Part shown: positions 7,916 to 13,362 of the stretch, one piece after another | Position numbering within the stretch: position 1 is the stretch's first letter | Layout of the letters: each line of letters opens with the position of its first letter | NCBI RefSeq assembly: GCF_000296835.1 | Contig: NZ_CAKE01000009.1 | Location: 1 to 33,955, forward strand | Reading direction: 5' to 3' | Length of the DNA stretch: 33,955 nt | Source: Lactobacillus hominis DSM 23910 = CRBIP 24.179 | GTDB lineage: Bacteria > Bacillota > Bacilli > Lactobacillales > Lactobacillaceae | Notes under the pieces: generated by a model | Told to the model about the DNA's origin: nothing | The model's input: only the letters and a program-made list of their open reading frames with translations | Database searches by the model: none | Translations under genes and position numbers: made by a program

Positions 7916-8275
7916 ATGAAAGTACAAGGCAAGGAAGTAACACAATTACACATTGACGGCACTAAGTTTTCGCAAGTTCACGACATTGTTAATAAGGTCA
8001 TCGAGTTTGTTTGGTCAAAAGATTACTCGTTTGCGCATTATTTAGGTTCGCAAAATCAAGATCTTGTTGAACTTCATACGATAGACGGTAGTGACGTTGG
8101 GGACAATACCAGTACTATGGCCTATTACTATGCTGGACGAATGAAAGTTATGTGGTACTTTAATGGATTAGCTATTATTAAAGTGCTGGATAGGTACGGT
8201 GGCTTTGACCCATCTAAAAATTATCTGTTTTGGTTACACATAACATCTAAGAACTGGAAAGTTGTAGGGGGGTAA
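7916..8275 (+). CDS. Small tail-fibre-associated protein, array member 3
   Basis: A 119-residue protein of unknown family. Its ATG directly follows the previous TAG and has a GGAAGGTGG ribosome binding site. The array motif V-Q-G-K-E-V-T-Q-L-H-I-D-G-T-K-F is at residues 3-18. The middle is aromatic, with Y-Y-Y, M-W-Y-F and a final W-K-V-V-G-G. The stop TAA follows a run of six G (8267-8272). In the -1 frame 24 further codons are open, mainly hydrophobic, and end with a TAA that overlaps the next ATG. Short ending and alternative extension repeat the layout of member 1. Function unknown; tail-tip association is inferred. Confidence 0.65.
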   Translation: MKVQGKEVTQLHIDGTKFSQVHDIVNKVIEFVWSKDYSFAHYLGSQNQDLVELHTIDGSDVGDNTSTMAYYYAGRMKVMWYFNGLAIIKVLDRYGGFDPSKNYLFWLHITSKNWKVVGG

Positions 8276-8346
8276 TTAACCTTCTTTATTACTTGATACA
8301 TAAAGCATTCAGCCACTTCCTAACTGGGGAGGCGGTAGCATGCTAA
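8267..8346 (+). promoter_or_regulatory. G6 tract with alternative frame and possible stem
   Basis: A_GGG_GGG followed by TAA. After seven bases CCTTCTT (8280-8286) can pair with GGGGAGG (8326-8332), seven pairs with three wobbles, and the loop is again 39 bases, as at 7473-7529. A competing small hairpin CTTCC (8316-8320)/GGGAG (8327-8331) also covers the ribosome binding site of the next gene. The first slippery base is A, so -1 slippage would be less favourable than at 7460. The role is inference. Confidence 0.33.
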
Positions 8347-8711
8347 AAGCGCAAGGCAAAGAAGTTACCTCACTCCACATAGACGGCACACGTTTTGAAC
8401 GTAGCAAGTCTAATTGGATTGTCACACCCAAAAATTCGACTGTTCAAATGTATAGGTGGGGAGCTGATACAACTGATAGCCACGCCAAGGGAATATATAT
8501 GCTTGGTCCAAGTGTTATATGGAATGACTTCTTAAAGTATGGTGTAAATTATGCTGTTATTTCGACAATCCAAGCTAATGGGGAATTGTATTATCTATTG
8601 TTTGATTACACATATTCAGGTGCCACAACAATGCCAATAGCAAAAGCTAGCGACATGAATATAGTTAAACAAACCTCAGAACCTACTCATGGGTTCGCAT
8701 TTTACGAATAA
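8340..8711 (+). CDS. Small tail-fibre-associated protein, array member 4
   Basis: A 123-residue protein of unknown family with a GGGGAGGCGG ribosome binding site. The array motif A-Q-G-K-E-V-T-S-L-H-I-D-G-T-R-F is at residues 4-19, and the remaining sequence is unlike the other members. It has no G run at its 3' end and is followed at once by a strong terminator, so it closes the array. Its length is close to member 2 and to the predicted long form of member 1. It may be a baseplate or fibre accessory; no motif proves this. Confidence 0.65.
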   Translation: MLKAQGKEVTSLHIDGTRFERSKSNWIVTPKNSTVQMYRWGADTTDSHAKGIYMLGPSVIWNDFLKYGVNYAVISTIQANGELYYLLFDYTYSGATTMPIAKASDMNIVKQTSEPTHGFAFYE

Positions 8712-8716
8712 AAAAC

Positions 8717-8750
8717 AAGCCTTAGCGGGCGTTCCGCTAGGGCTTTTATT
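8717..8750 (+). terminator. Intrinsic terminator after the small-gene array
   Basis: AAGCCTTAGCGG (8717-8728) pairs with CCGCTAGGGCTT (8734-8745) in 12 pairs including one wobble, with loop GCGTT and a TTTT tail. It lies between structural and lysis genes in the late region, with no obvious promoter after it. Confidence 0.85.
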
Positions 8751-8771
8751 ATGCAGAAAGGAATTTTAAAA

Positions 8772-9269
8772 ATGGCAGAAGAAAAACAAGTTCAACCAGA
8801 AACGACAGAAATTAAGGGGACAAAATGGTATGTATATTACCAAAGTGATCCACATGGCACTACAAGAAGTGATCGTTTCCATGTAATTACAACGCCAGTA
8901 CCATATGACACCATTCCATGGCATACTCACGCTGAAAAACCACCAGAAAAATTAACTAACCCTGTTTGGTCAGATGAAGTTAATTTTTGGGTTGAAGACA
9001 CCTTAACTGGTCAAGACGGACAATTAGCCAAGATTTCAGATGCGGTTGAAAAATTACAAGAAAGTCATGAACAAGCAGTTGAGCAAACTGAACAAGCTAG
9101 TCAAATGATGGAGCAAGTACAAGCTCAACAAATGAATAGTGCCAAGATGATGGGACAATTCAGCGCTGGCATGCTCCAGATGCAACAAATGCTGAAGAAT
9201 ATCAATGACAAGCTTGGTGCTCCTACTGAAACCAAGCCAGCAGATACTAAGGAAGAAGGTAATAAATAA
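8772..9269 (+). CDS. Phage coiled-coil protein upstream of XkdX (XkdW position)
   Basis: A 165-residue protein. The start at 8772 is chosen because AAAGGA stands nine bases before it. An in-frame ATG at 8751 lies against the terminator and has no ribosome binding site. The N-terminal ~85 residues contain many Trp, Pro and His residues (W-Y-V-Y-Y, I-P-W-H-T-H). The second half is a long Gln/Glu/Met-rich helix, probably a coiled coil, with an acidic end. Its place directly before an XkdX-like gene is that of XkdW in PBSX. The sequence is not enough to assign a function. Confidence 0.7.
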   Translation: MAEEKQVQPETTEIKGTKWYVYYQSDPHGTTRSDRFHVITTPVPYDTIPWHTHAEKPPEKLTNPVWSDEVNFWVEDTLTGQDGQLAKISDAVEKLQESHEQAVEQTEQASQMMEQVQAQQMNSAKMMGQFSAGMLQMQQMLKNINDKLGAPTETKPADTKEEGNK

Positions 9270-9478
9270 TGTTTTTCGATTTCACTACTATCCAACAAGA
9301 GCTAGAAAATCAATATAAGCAGCAATACGACTGGGGCTGGTTTGGCGATGAAACTACCGCTAAAAACACTCTAAAAGGCTATGTTGCACTGGGTATCTTA
9401 TCAAAAGAAGGCTATAAGAGAATTACGGGGGTGGAATATCGTGAAGCGAGAAATCAAAGCCCTGTGGCACAATCTTAA
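9269..9478 (+). CDS. XkdX-like small phage protein
   Basis: A 69-residue protein whose ATG shares its first base with the previous stop (TAATG). The C-terminal half, L-K-G-Y-V-A-L-G-I-L-S-K-E-G-Y-K-R-I-T-G, is the conserved signature of the short XkdX family found near tail fibre and lysis genes. The N-terminal ~30 residues are an extension compared with the usual ~45-residue members. Its function is unknown even in well-studied relatives. It overlaps the next gene's start. Confidence 0.72.
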   Translation: MFFDFTTIQQELENQYKQQYDWGWFGDETTAKNTLKGYVALGILSKEGYKRITGVEYREARNQSPVAQS

Positions 9479-9854
9479 GCTTAATCCAATCCATTTTAAA
9501 TTGGGGGTATTAATGGCTCTATTCGGGCTAATTTTATTAATTAACGACCACTTCTTTTTGTGGCCACCTGAATGGTCAGACTTTTTTAATAATGACTGGG
9601 TCGACGCTTACGCCATTGCAGTGGGTGTTGGCTTAATCAGTTTTGTGCTAGCTGGAGGTAAAAGCCAACTTGCTAATGCGATCTTGTTAACCTGTACCAT
9701 GGTGTTTTTAACAGTAATCACAGTCCTATCTTCAGGGCTTTTTTTATTGCACCGTGACTATGGGCAATTCGTTTATGTAGTAGGTTTCCTGTATGAGATG
9801 TCAGATGTTTTAAAGCTAGCAATTTATACAAAGACAGTAAAACGTCGAAAGTAG
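9441..9854 (+). CDS. Phage multi-pass membrane protein near the holin
   Basis: A 137-residue protein. The GTG at 9441 is preferred because GGGGGTGG lies seven bases upstream; an earlier in-frame ATG at 9381 sits deep inside the XkdX-like gene without a binding site. A basic N-terminus is followed by about three hydrophobic segments (near residues 20-35, 52-70 and 75-100) and a basic end (K-R-R-K). The location just before the holin and lysin suggests a membrane role in lysis or superinfection control, but no family could be named. Confidence 0.65.
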   Translation: MKREIKALWHNLKLNPIHFKLGVLMALFGLILLINDHFFLWPPEWSDFFNNDWVDAYAIAVGVGLISFVLAGGKSQLANAILLTCTMVFLTVITVLSSGLFLLHRDYGQFVYVVGFLYEMSDVLKLAIYTKTVKRRK

Positions 9855-9863
9855 GTGGTAGAA

Positions 9864-10157
9864 GTGCAAGAATGGCTCGACTTTATCCAAAAGCTCGCAC
9901 TTCTTATCAGCGCTATCACAGGGCTGGCCACTATTTACTTTTCCATGCGGAAATTTACGCATGATGAAAAAAAGGAAAAGCACGACGAAAGCAATGACGA
10001 TGCTGAAATGTATCGCAAAAGGTGGCTAGCAGCAGAAGAGGGGTTCGACGACCTCTATAAGGAAAATGCAAAATTGCGTGAAAAGATAAGTACCTTAGAA
10101 AATCAGATTGAAGAACTTAAGCAGAAAATTCAAAGACTAAGAAATCGAGGTAAGTAA
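9864..10157 (+). CDS. Single-pass membrane coiled-coil protein in the lysis module
   Basis: A 97-residue protein. GTG at 9864 is chosen over the in-frame GTG at 9855 because AGGTGG ends five bases before it. One transmembrane segment (residues about 9-27, L-A-L-L-I-S-A-I-T-G-L-A) is followed by a highly charged helical region of about 65 residues with heptad leucines (L-R-E-K-I-S-T-L-E-N-Q-I-E-E-L), so a membrane-anchored coiled coil. XhlA-like proteins of PBSX or spanin-like accessories are possible analogues, but the order (membrane segment first) differs from XhlA. Confidence 0.65.
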   Translation: MQEWLDFIQKLALLISAITGLATIYFSMRKFTHDEKKEKHDESNDDAEMYRKRWLAAEEGFDDLYKENAKLREKISTLENQIEELKQKIQRLRNRGK

Positions 10158-10158
10158 T

Positions 10159-10344
10159 ATGAAGAAGCCAAGTATTAGAGTGATTGATTATGTGGTGTTA
10201 GTTCAATCTAACGTCATGACAATTGAGGATGTTCCTAGTGACATTCAAGGCAAGGTAGCTGAATGGCTATCTTTTTTTGTTGACGGAAAAAAGGAAAATA
10301 ATTCCGAAACTGCAAGAGGTGGTTTAAATGCTCAAAACAATTAG
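10159..10344 (+). CDS. CD1375-like small phage protein
   Basis: A 61-residue protein one base after the previous stop, with a GAGGTAAG ribosome binding site. The phrase Y-V-V-L-V-Q-S-N-V-M-T-I-E-D-V-P matches the short family often called CD1375-like, found just before holins in phages of Gram-positive bacteria. The pattern is a helix, then T-I-E-D-V-P, then another helix. Its role is unknown. The last codons overlap the holin start. Confidence 0.6.
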   Translation: MKKPSIRVIDYVVLVQSNVMTIEDVPSDIQGKVAEWLSFFVDGKKENNSETARGGLNAQNN

Positions 10345-10762
10345 CGACTGGTTACCATGGGTAGCTATGGTTGTGATGTATGTAGCTGGCAAAATTGCCA
10401 GCTACTACGAATATAGTAAAAAGAACGATCCTGAAGTAGCGAATAAGTTTAAGCATGTTGGCGAACTTGCTAAGTGGGCAGTCGCAGATCAATCAAGATA
10501 TAGCGACAAGGCTGGATCTGTTAAGTTTGATGATGCGGTTAAGAGTCTAACCAATCAAGGCGTTGATAAGTCAATGGCACAAGGCGCTGTACAAGATGCT
10601 TACTTGAACTCTGATCTTCCTAAGTCAGAACCCAAGCCAGCCCCAGCACCAATTATTATTCCTAAAGTCACAGACCCAGTTGAAGTTGTCCCAATCAAGC
10701 CAGTTGAAGACAACAATGCGGTTCTTGATGATTTAGAGGTCAACAATAATGAAAAAATATAG
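10328..10762 (+). CDS. LLH-family phage holin
   Basis: A 144-residue protein with an AGAGGTGG ribosome binding site. There is one N-terminal membrane segment (residues about 8-25). The following helical region (residues about 30-100), with K-H-V-G-E-L-A-K-W-A-V and later L-T-N-Q-G-V-D, is characteristic of the phage LL-H holin family in lactobacilli. The C-terminal ~45 residues are a Pro/Val/Glu-rich tail that probably lies in the cytoplasm. It would form membrane lesions at the end of the lytic cycle and let the endolysin encoded next reach the wall. Confidence 0.85.
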   Translation: MLKTISDWLPWVAMVVMYVAGKIASYYEYSKKNDPEVANKFKHVGELAKWAVADQSRYSDKAGSVKFDDAVKSLTNQGVDKSMAQGAVQDAYLNSDLPKSEPKPAPAPIIIPKVTDPVEVVPIKPVEDNNAVLDDLEVNNNEKI

Positions 10763-10865
10763 TACTTATAATGAGTGGATCTTTTCAACTTTTAAAAAGC
10801 CAGTTCAGAAAGAAACGATTAAAAAGGTGGTGCTAGATAATGCAAAAAAACACGTATGGCGTTGA
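10749..10865 (+). CDS. Possible 38-residue protein overlapping holin and endolysin
   Basis: A short frame starts at ATG 10749, with AGAGGT nine bases before it, and ends at TGA 10863-10865. It bridges the holin end and the endolysin start. The product is basic (M-K-K-Y-S-T-Y-N-E-W-I-F) and has no membrane segment. It may be translated to couple holin and lysin expression, or it may be chance. Confidence 0.3.
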   Translation: MKKYSTYNEWIFSTFKKPVQKETIKKVVLDNAKKHVWR

Positions 10866-11946
10866 TGTATCAAGCTTTCAATCAACTAATCTAGGAAGTT
10901 ATGCTGTTAATGGTGCTAAGTTTGCTTTTATCAAGCTTACGCAAGCGACTAACTACAAGAACCCTAATGGTTCAGGACAGATTGCTAGCGCAAAAGCTAA
11001 TGGCATTGAGGCTAATGGTTACTTCTATGCAACGTTTGGCAACAATGCTAACTCTGCAGTACTTGAGGCTCAATACGCTGTAGCAACTGCTAAGGCGTGG
11101 GGACTACCCGCAGGTTCTTACATTGCTACTGACTGGGAAGAAGGCTCGGGCAACTATACTGGAGGTAGTGCGCAAGCTAACACCAGTGCAATTCTTGCAA
11201 GTATGGACGTTATCAGCCGTGCAGGGTATAAGCCCATGCTTTACTCTGGAGCTTACTTATTAAAGAACGCAGTGTTCACTAGTCAAATCATTAGCAAGTA
11301 TCCTAATTCTCTATGGGTTGCAGCATATCCAAATGGTAATGGCGTTGCGGTTTCAAGTCCTAATTTCGGGTACTTTCCATCAATGGACGGGGTAGCAATC
11401 TGGCAATTTACTGATAAATGGCGAGGAATGGACGTAGACGGGAATATTGCGGTTATCAGCACTTCTAATAACTCCTCAAGCTCAGTAGCAAGTAATGCAC
11501 AAACTAATGGCGAATGGCACCCAGAAGTTAAATATAACGAACTAGGGCGTTTTAAAATCACTAAGCCTAATGGTGCTAAGCTATACAACAATGCTAATTT
11601 AGTCCTAGAGGCTTCAAAGGACGTTAGAAAATGCGGAGAAACTTATAAGATCTTTAATGCGTCTAAAGGTGCGGTTTGTGCTGGTACTGGTCAATTTTTC
11701 TCGCAAGCGGACGGGTCGACTAAGATCAATCCACTTGCTGTTAATGCTAGTGCTAGAGTTACCTGCAAGGTAGTAGAAGAGAATGTCTACACTCAAAACG
11801 AGTTAAAACCGTCAGCAGGAATTAAACACCTACCTAAAGGTTCAACCTGGAACGTTTTCGGACGCAAAGGCAAGTACTTAATCGTTGGTAGCGAAAAAGA
11901 TGGTAAATACGTTGATGGCGACAAGTGTAGAGTAATTCTTTGGTAA
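10840..11946 (+). CDS. GH25 endolysin (phage N-acetylmuramidase)
   Basis: A 368-residue protein with an AAGGTGG ribosome binding site. Residues about 4-195 form a glycoside hydrolase family 25 domain: it starts Y-G-V-D-V-S-S-F-Q with Asp9, and has D-W-E at 98-100, the conserved acidic pair of the active site, and the W-Q-F-T end of the barrel. It cuts the MurNAc-GlcNAc bond of peptidoglycan. No signal peptide is present, so export relies on the holin. After a Ser/Asn linker (residues about 205-222) the C-terminal ~145 residues look like two SH3- or SLAP-like wall-binding repeats. Similar lysins occur in phages of the L. gasseri/johnsonii group. It closes the late operon and is followed by a strong terminator. 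Confidence 0.93.
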   Translation: MQKNTYGVDVSSFQSTNLGSYAVNGAKFAFIKLTQATNYKNPNGSGQIASAKANGIEANGYFYATFGNNANSAVLEAQYAVATAKAWGLPAGSYIATDWEEGSGNYTGGSAQANTSAILASMDVISRAGYKPMLYSGAYLLKNAVFTSQIISKYPNSLWVAAYPNGNGVAVSSPNFGYFPSMDGVAIWQFTDKWRGMDVDGNIAVISTSNNSSSSVASNAQTNGEWHPEVKYNELGRFKITKPNGAKLYNNANLVLEASKDVRKCGETYKIFNASKGAVCAGTGQFFSQADGSTKINPLAVNASARVTCKVVEENVYTQNELKPSAGIKHLPKGSTWNVFGRKGKYLIVGSEKDGKYVDGDKCRVILW

Positions 11947-11963
11947 ACAACTAAATACAATTT

Positions 11964-12004
11964 AAAAGCCATTCTGGAGCGTTTGCCCTGGAGTGGCTTT
12001 TTTT
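11964..12004 (+). terminator. Intrinsic terminator of the phage lysis operon
   Basis: AAAAGCCATTC (11964-11974) pairs with GAGTGGCTTTT (11991-12001) in 11 pairs with one wobble, followed by a T run. It begins 18 bases after the endolysin stop. Confidence 0.88.
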
Positions 12005-12222
12005 ATTTTTTAAAAAATGTAAATTATTCAGACTATGAAACATACATTGGCTTTGATGCTGTTGCATCTTCGAAAGAAGATGCTTTTAAGATGTATTTAG
12101 ATAAGTTGAAAAAAATATATAAGTCGGAGTATGATGAAATAGACAAAGATATAAATAATTATGATATAGAAGAATATAACTTAACTAAAAAAGTTTGTTT
12201 GCCTATTTTTAACAACGGCTAG
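11983..12222 (+). pseudogene. AT-rich orphan reading frame, probably a gene remnant
   Basis: A 79-codon frame without a credible start: the only upstream start-like codon is a TTG inside the terminator hairpin. The next ATG (in the phrase A-F-K-M-Y-L-D-K-L) would give about 43 residues and lacks a clear ribosome binding site. The product is very rich in Lys, Asp, Tyr and Asn, and the DNA is far more AT-rich than the phage genes before it. It ends before a strong terminator. It reads like the C-terminal part of a cargo gene whose beginning was lost, but a short expressed protein cannot be excluded. No family recognised. Confidence 0.35.
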
Positions 12223-12237
12223 TAATTTGATATGAAT

Positions 12238-12274
12238 AAAAGCACCCGTTTTAATAAAAAACGAGTGCTTTTTT
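12238..12274. terminator. Bidirectional terminator near the prophage end
   Basis: AAAAGCACCCGTTTT (12238-12252) pairs with AAAACGAGTGCTTTT (12258-12272), 15 positions with one C/A mismatch and loop AATAA. A-rich and T-rich flanks make it usable from both sides, including transcripts leaving the tRNA gene. Confidence 0.85.
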
Positions 12275-12278
12275 GATG

Positions 12279-12307
12279 TTTCGCCAACTTTTCGCCAATA
12301 TATTGGC
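12279..12307. repeat. Tandem 11-base repeat and 14-base palindrome beside the tRNA
   Basis: TTTCGCCAACT (12279-12289) is followed directly by TTTCGCCAATA (12290-12300), nine of 11 bases identical. The second copy runs into the perfect palindrome GCCAATATATTGGC (12294-12307). Tandem short repeats next to a tRNA at a prophage boundary resemble integrase or excisionase arm sites; this is inference. Confidence 0.5.
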
Positions 12308-12337
12308 TTGAACTGTTGATAAATCGGCAAAGTGTTA

Positions 12338-12360
12338 TGCCCTGAACAGGAGTCGAACCT
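12338..12360. other. Candidate prophage attachment site (tRNA 3' end)
   Basis: Phage-like genes end just to the left and host genes start to the right of a tRNA whose 3' half faces the prophage. That is the usual geometry for integration into a tRNA 3' end. The duplicated core at the other prophage end is outside the window, so the exact limits are unknown. Confidence 0.35.
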
Positions 12361-12421
12361 GCACTTTCAAAAGAAAATAGCGACCTGAACGCTACGCGTC
12401 TGCCAATTCCGCCATCAGGGC
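12338..12421 (-). tRNA. tRNA-Leu(CAG)
   Basis: Read on the minus strand, the 84-base gene has a seven-pair acceptor stem GCCCTGA/TCAGGGC with discriminator A and a D-arm with GGCGGAATTGGCAGAC. The anticodon stem TAGCG/CGCTA encloses loop TTCAGGT (anticodon CAG). A long variable arm typical of class II tRNA-Leu follows, then a T-arm with GGTTCGACTCC. CCA is not encoded. It decodes CUG, a rare codon in such AT-rich genomes. Confidence 0.95.
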
Positions 12422-12444
12422 TTAAATATTAAAGAACATAGATA

Positions 12445-12450
12445 ATTATA
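12445..12450 (-). promoter_or_regulatory. Probable -10 element of the tRNA-Leu gene
   Basis: A perfect TATAAT on the minus strand stands 23 bases before the tRNA 5' end. The matching -35 region is poor (TTTTAA at 17 bases). Confidence 0.45.
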
Positions 12451-12501
12451 CTAAATAATTGGTAAAATTAAAATGATATCTATTATAAATATGGAGCAAA
12501 C

Positions 12502-13362
12502 ATGGAAATTATTGATCAATCGATTTTAAGTAAAGTAATAAAAAAAAGAAAAAGCAAGAGCCACAAGGGGAATTATGGAAGATTATTAATTATCGGTGGT
12601 AGTGCCAATTATGGTGGAGCTGTTATCATGGCAGCTGAAGGAGCTCTCAATAGTGGTGCTGGTTTAATTTGTGTTGCTACTCATTCTATCAATTCGGCTG
12701 CTTTACATGCCCGCGATCCAGAAATTATGTTTTTAGACTGGCATGATGAAAATGGCTTAAAGCAAATGATTCCACAAATGGATGTTATTGTTTGTGGGAT
12801 GGGCCTAGGAAATGATAAGTTGGCTAAGCATATACTTGAATTGCTCAAAAAGTATGTAACATCTGATCAAGTGGTTGTTTTGGATGCAAGCGCACTAGAT
12901 TTAATTGCACAAGATAAGAATTTATTGCTTCACCAAGCTAAAAAAATAGTTTTAACTCCACATCAAGTGGAATGGCAAAGACTAAGTCAAATTAGAATTC
13001 AATATCAAAGCGATGCGGCTAATCAAGAAGCGTTAGATAATTTATTCCCTGAAAAGAATGCTTATTTGATTTTAAAATCTAGCCATACTAAGATTTATGA
13101 TCAGGAAGGCAATATTTTTGAAAATCCAATTGGTAATCCTGGTATGGCGATTGGTGGCATGGGAGATACTTTGGCTGGAATTGTTGGCGGCTTTATAGGG
13201 CAATTTGGTGCTGGTATCGAAACGCTACAAGCGGCTGTGTATTTGCATTCTTTAGCAGGGGATCGAATTTTTAAAGATAATTATATTGTTAAGCCAACTC
13301 AGTTAAGTGCAAGTTTACCCTTATTAATGAAAAAGTATGAGAGTCAAAATGAAGAAAATTAA
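12502..13362 (+). CDS. nnrD: ADP/ATP-dependent NAD(P)H-hydrate dehydratase
   Basis: A 286-residue protein of the YjeF C-terminal/ribokinase-like family, which repairs damaged (hydrated) NADH and NADPH at the cost of ADP or ATP. Visible signatures are H-K-G-N-Y-G-R-L-L-I-I-G-G-S near residue 21, L-T-P-H-Q-V-E-W near residue 153, and the nucleotide-binding G-G-M-G-D-T-L-A-G near residue 219. The length suits a stand-alone dehydratase without the epimerase domain. GGAG seven bases before ATG supports the start. The gene overlaps the following carboxypeptidase by 14 bases, so the two are probably co-transcribed although unrelated in function. It is the first host gene beyond the tRNA boundary. 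Confidence 0.92.
   Translation: MEIIDQSILSKVIKKRKSKSHKGNYGRLLIIGGSANYGGAVIMAAEGALNSGAGLICVATHSINSAALHARDPEIMFLDWHDENGLKQMIPQMDVIVCGMGLGNDKLAKHILELLKKYVTSDQVVVLDASALDLIAQDKNLLLHQAKKIVLTPHQVEWQRLSQIRIQYQSDAANQEALDNLFPEKNAYLILKSSHTKIYDQEGNIFENPIGNPGMAIGGMGDTLAGIVGGFIGQFGAGIETLQAAVYLHSLAGDRIFKDNYIVKPTQLSASLPLLMKKYESQNEEN

Noticed and set aside
7156..8346. Diversity-generating retroelement or shufflon as explanation of the small-gene array
   Set aside because: No reverse transcriptase, template repeat, invertase or inverted repeat pairs are visible in the window; the shared part is a short coding motif only.
12459..12486. Promoter TTGGTA with TATTAT before nnrD
   Set aside because: Transcription would begin at or in the ribosome binding site; the fit is by chance in AT-rich DNA, so the nnrD promoter remains unknown.
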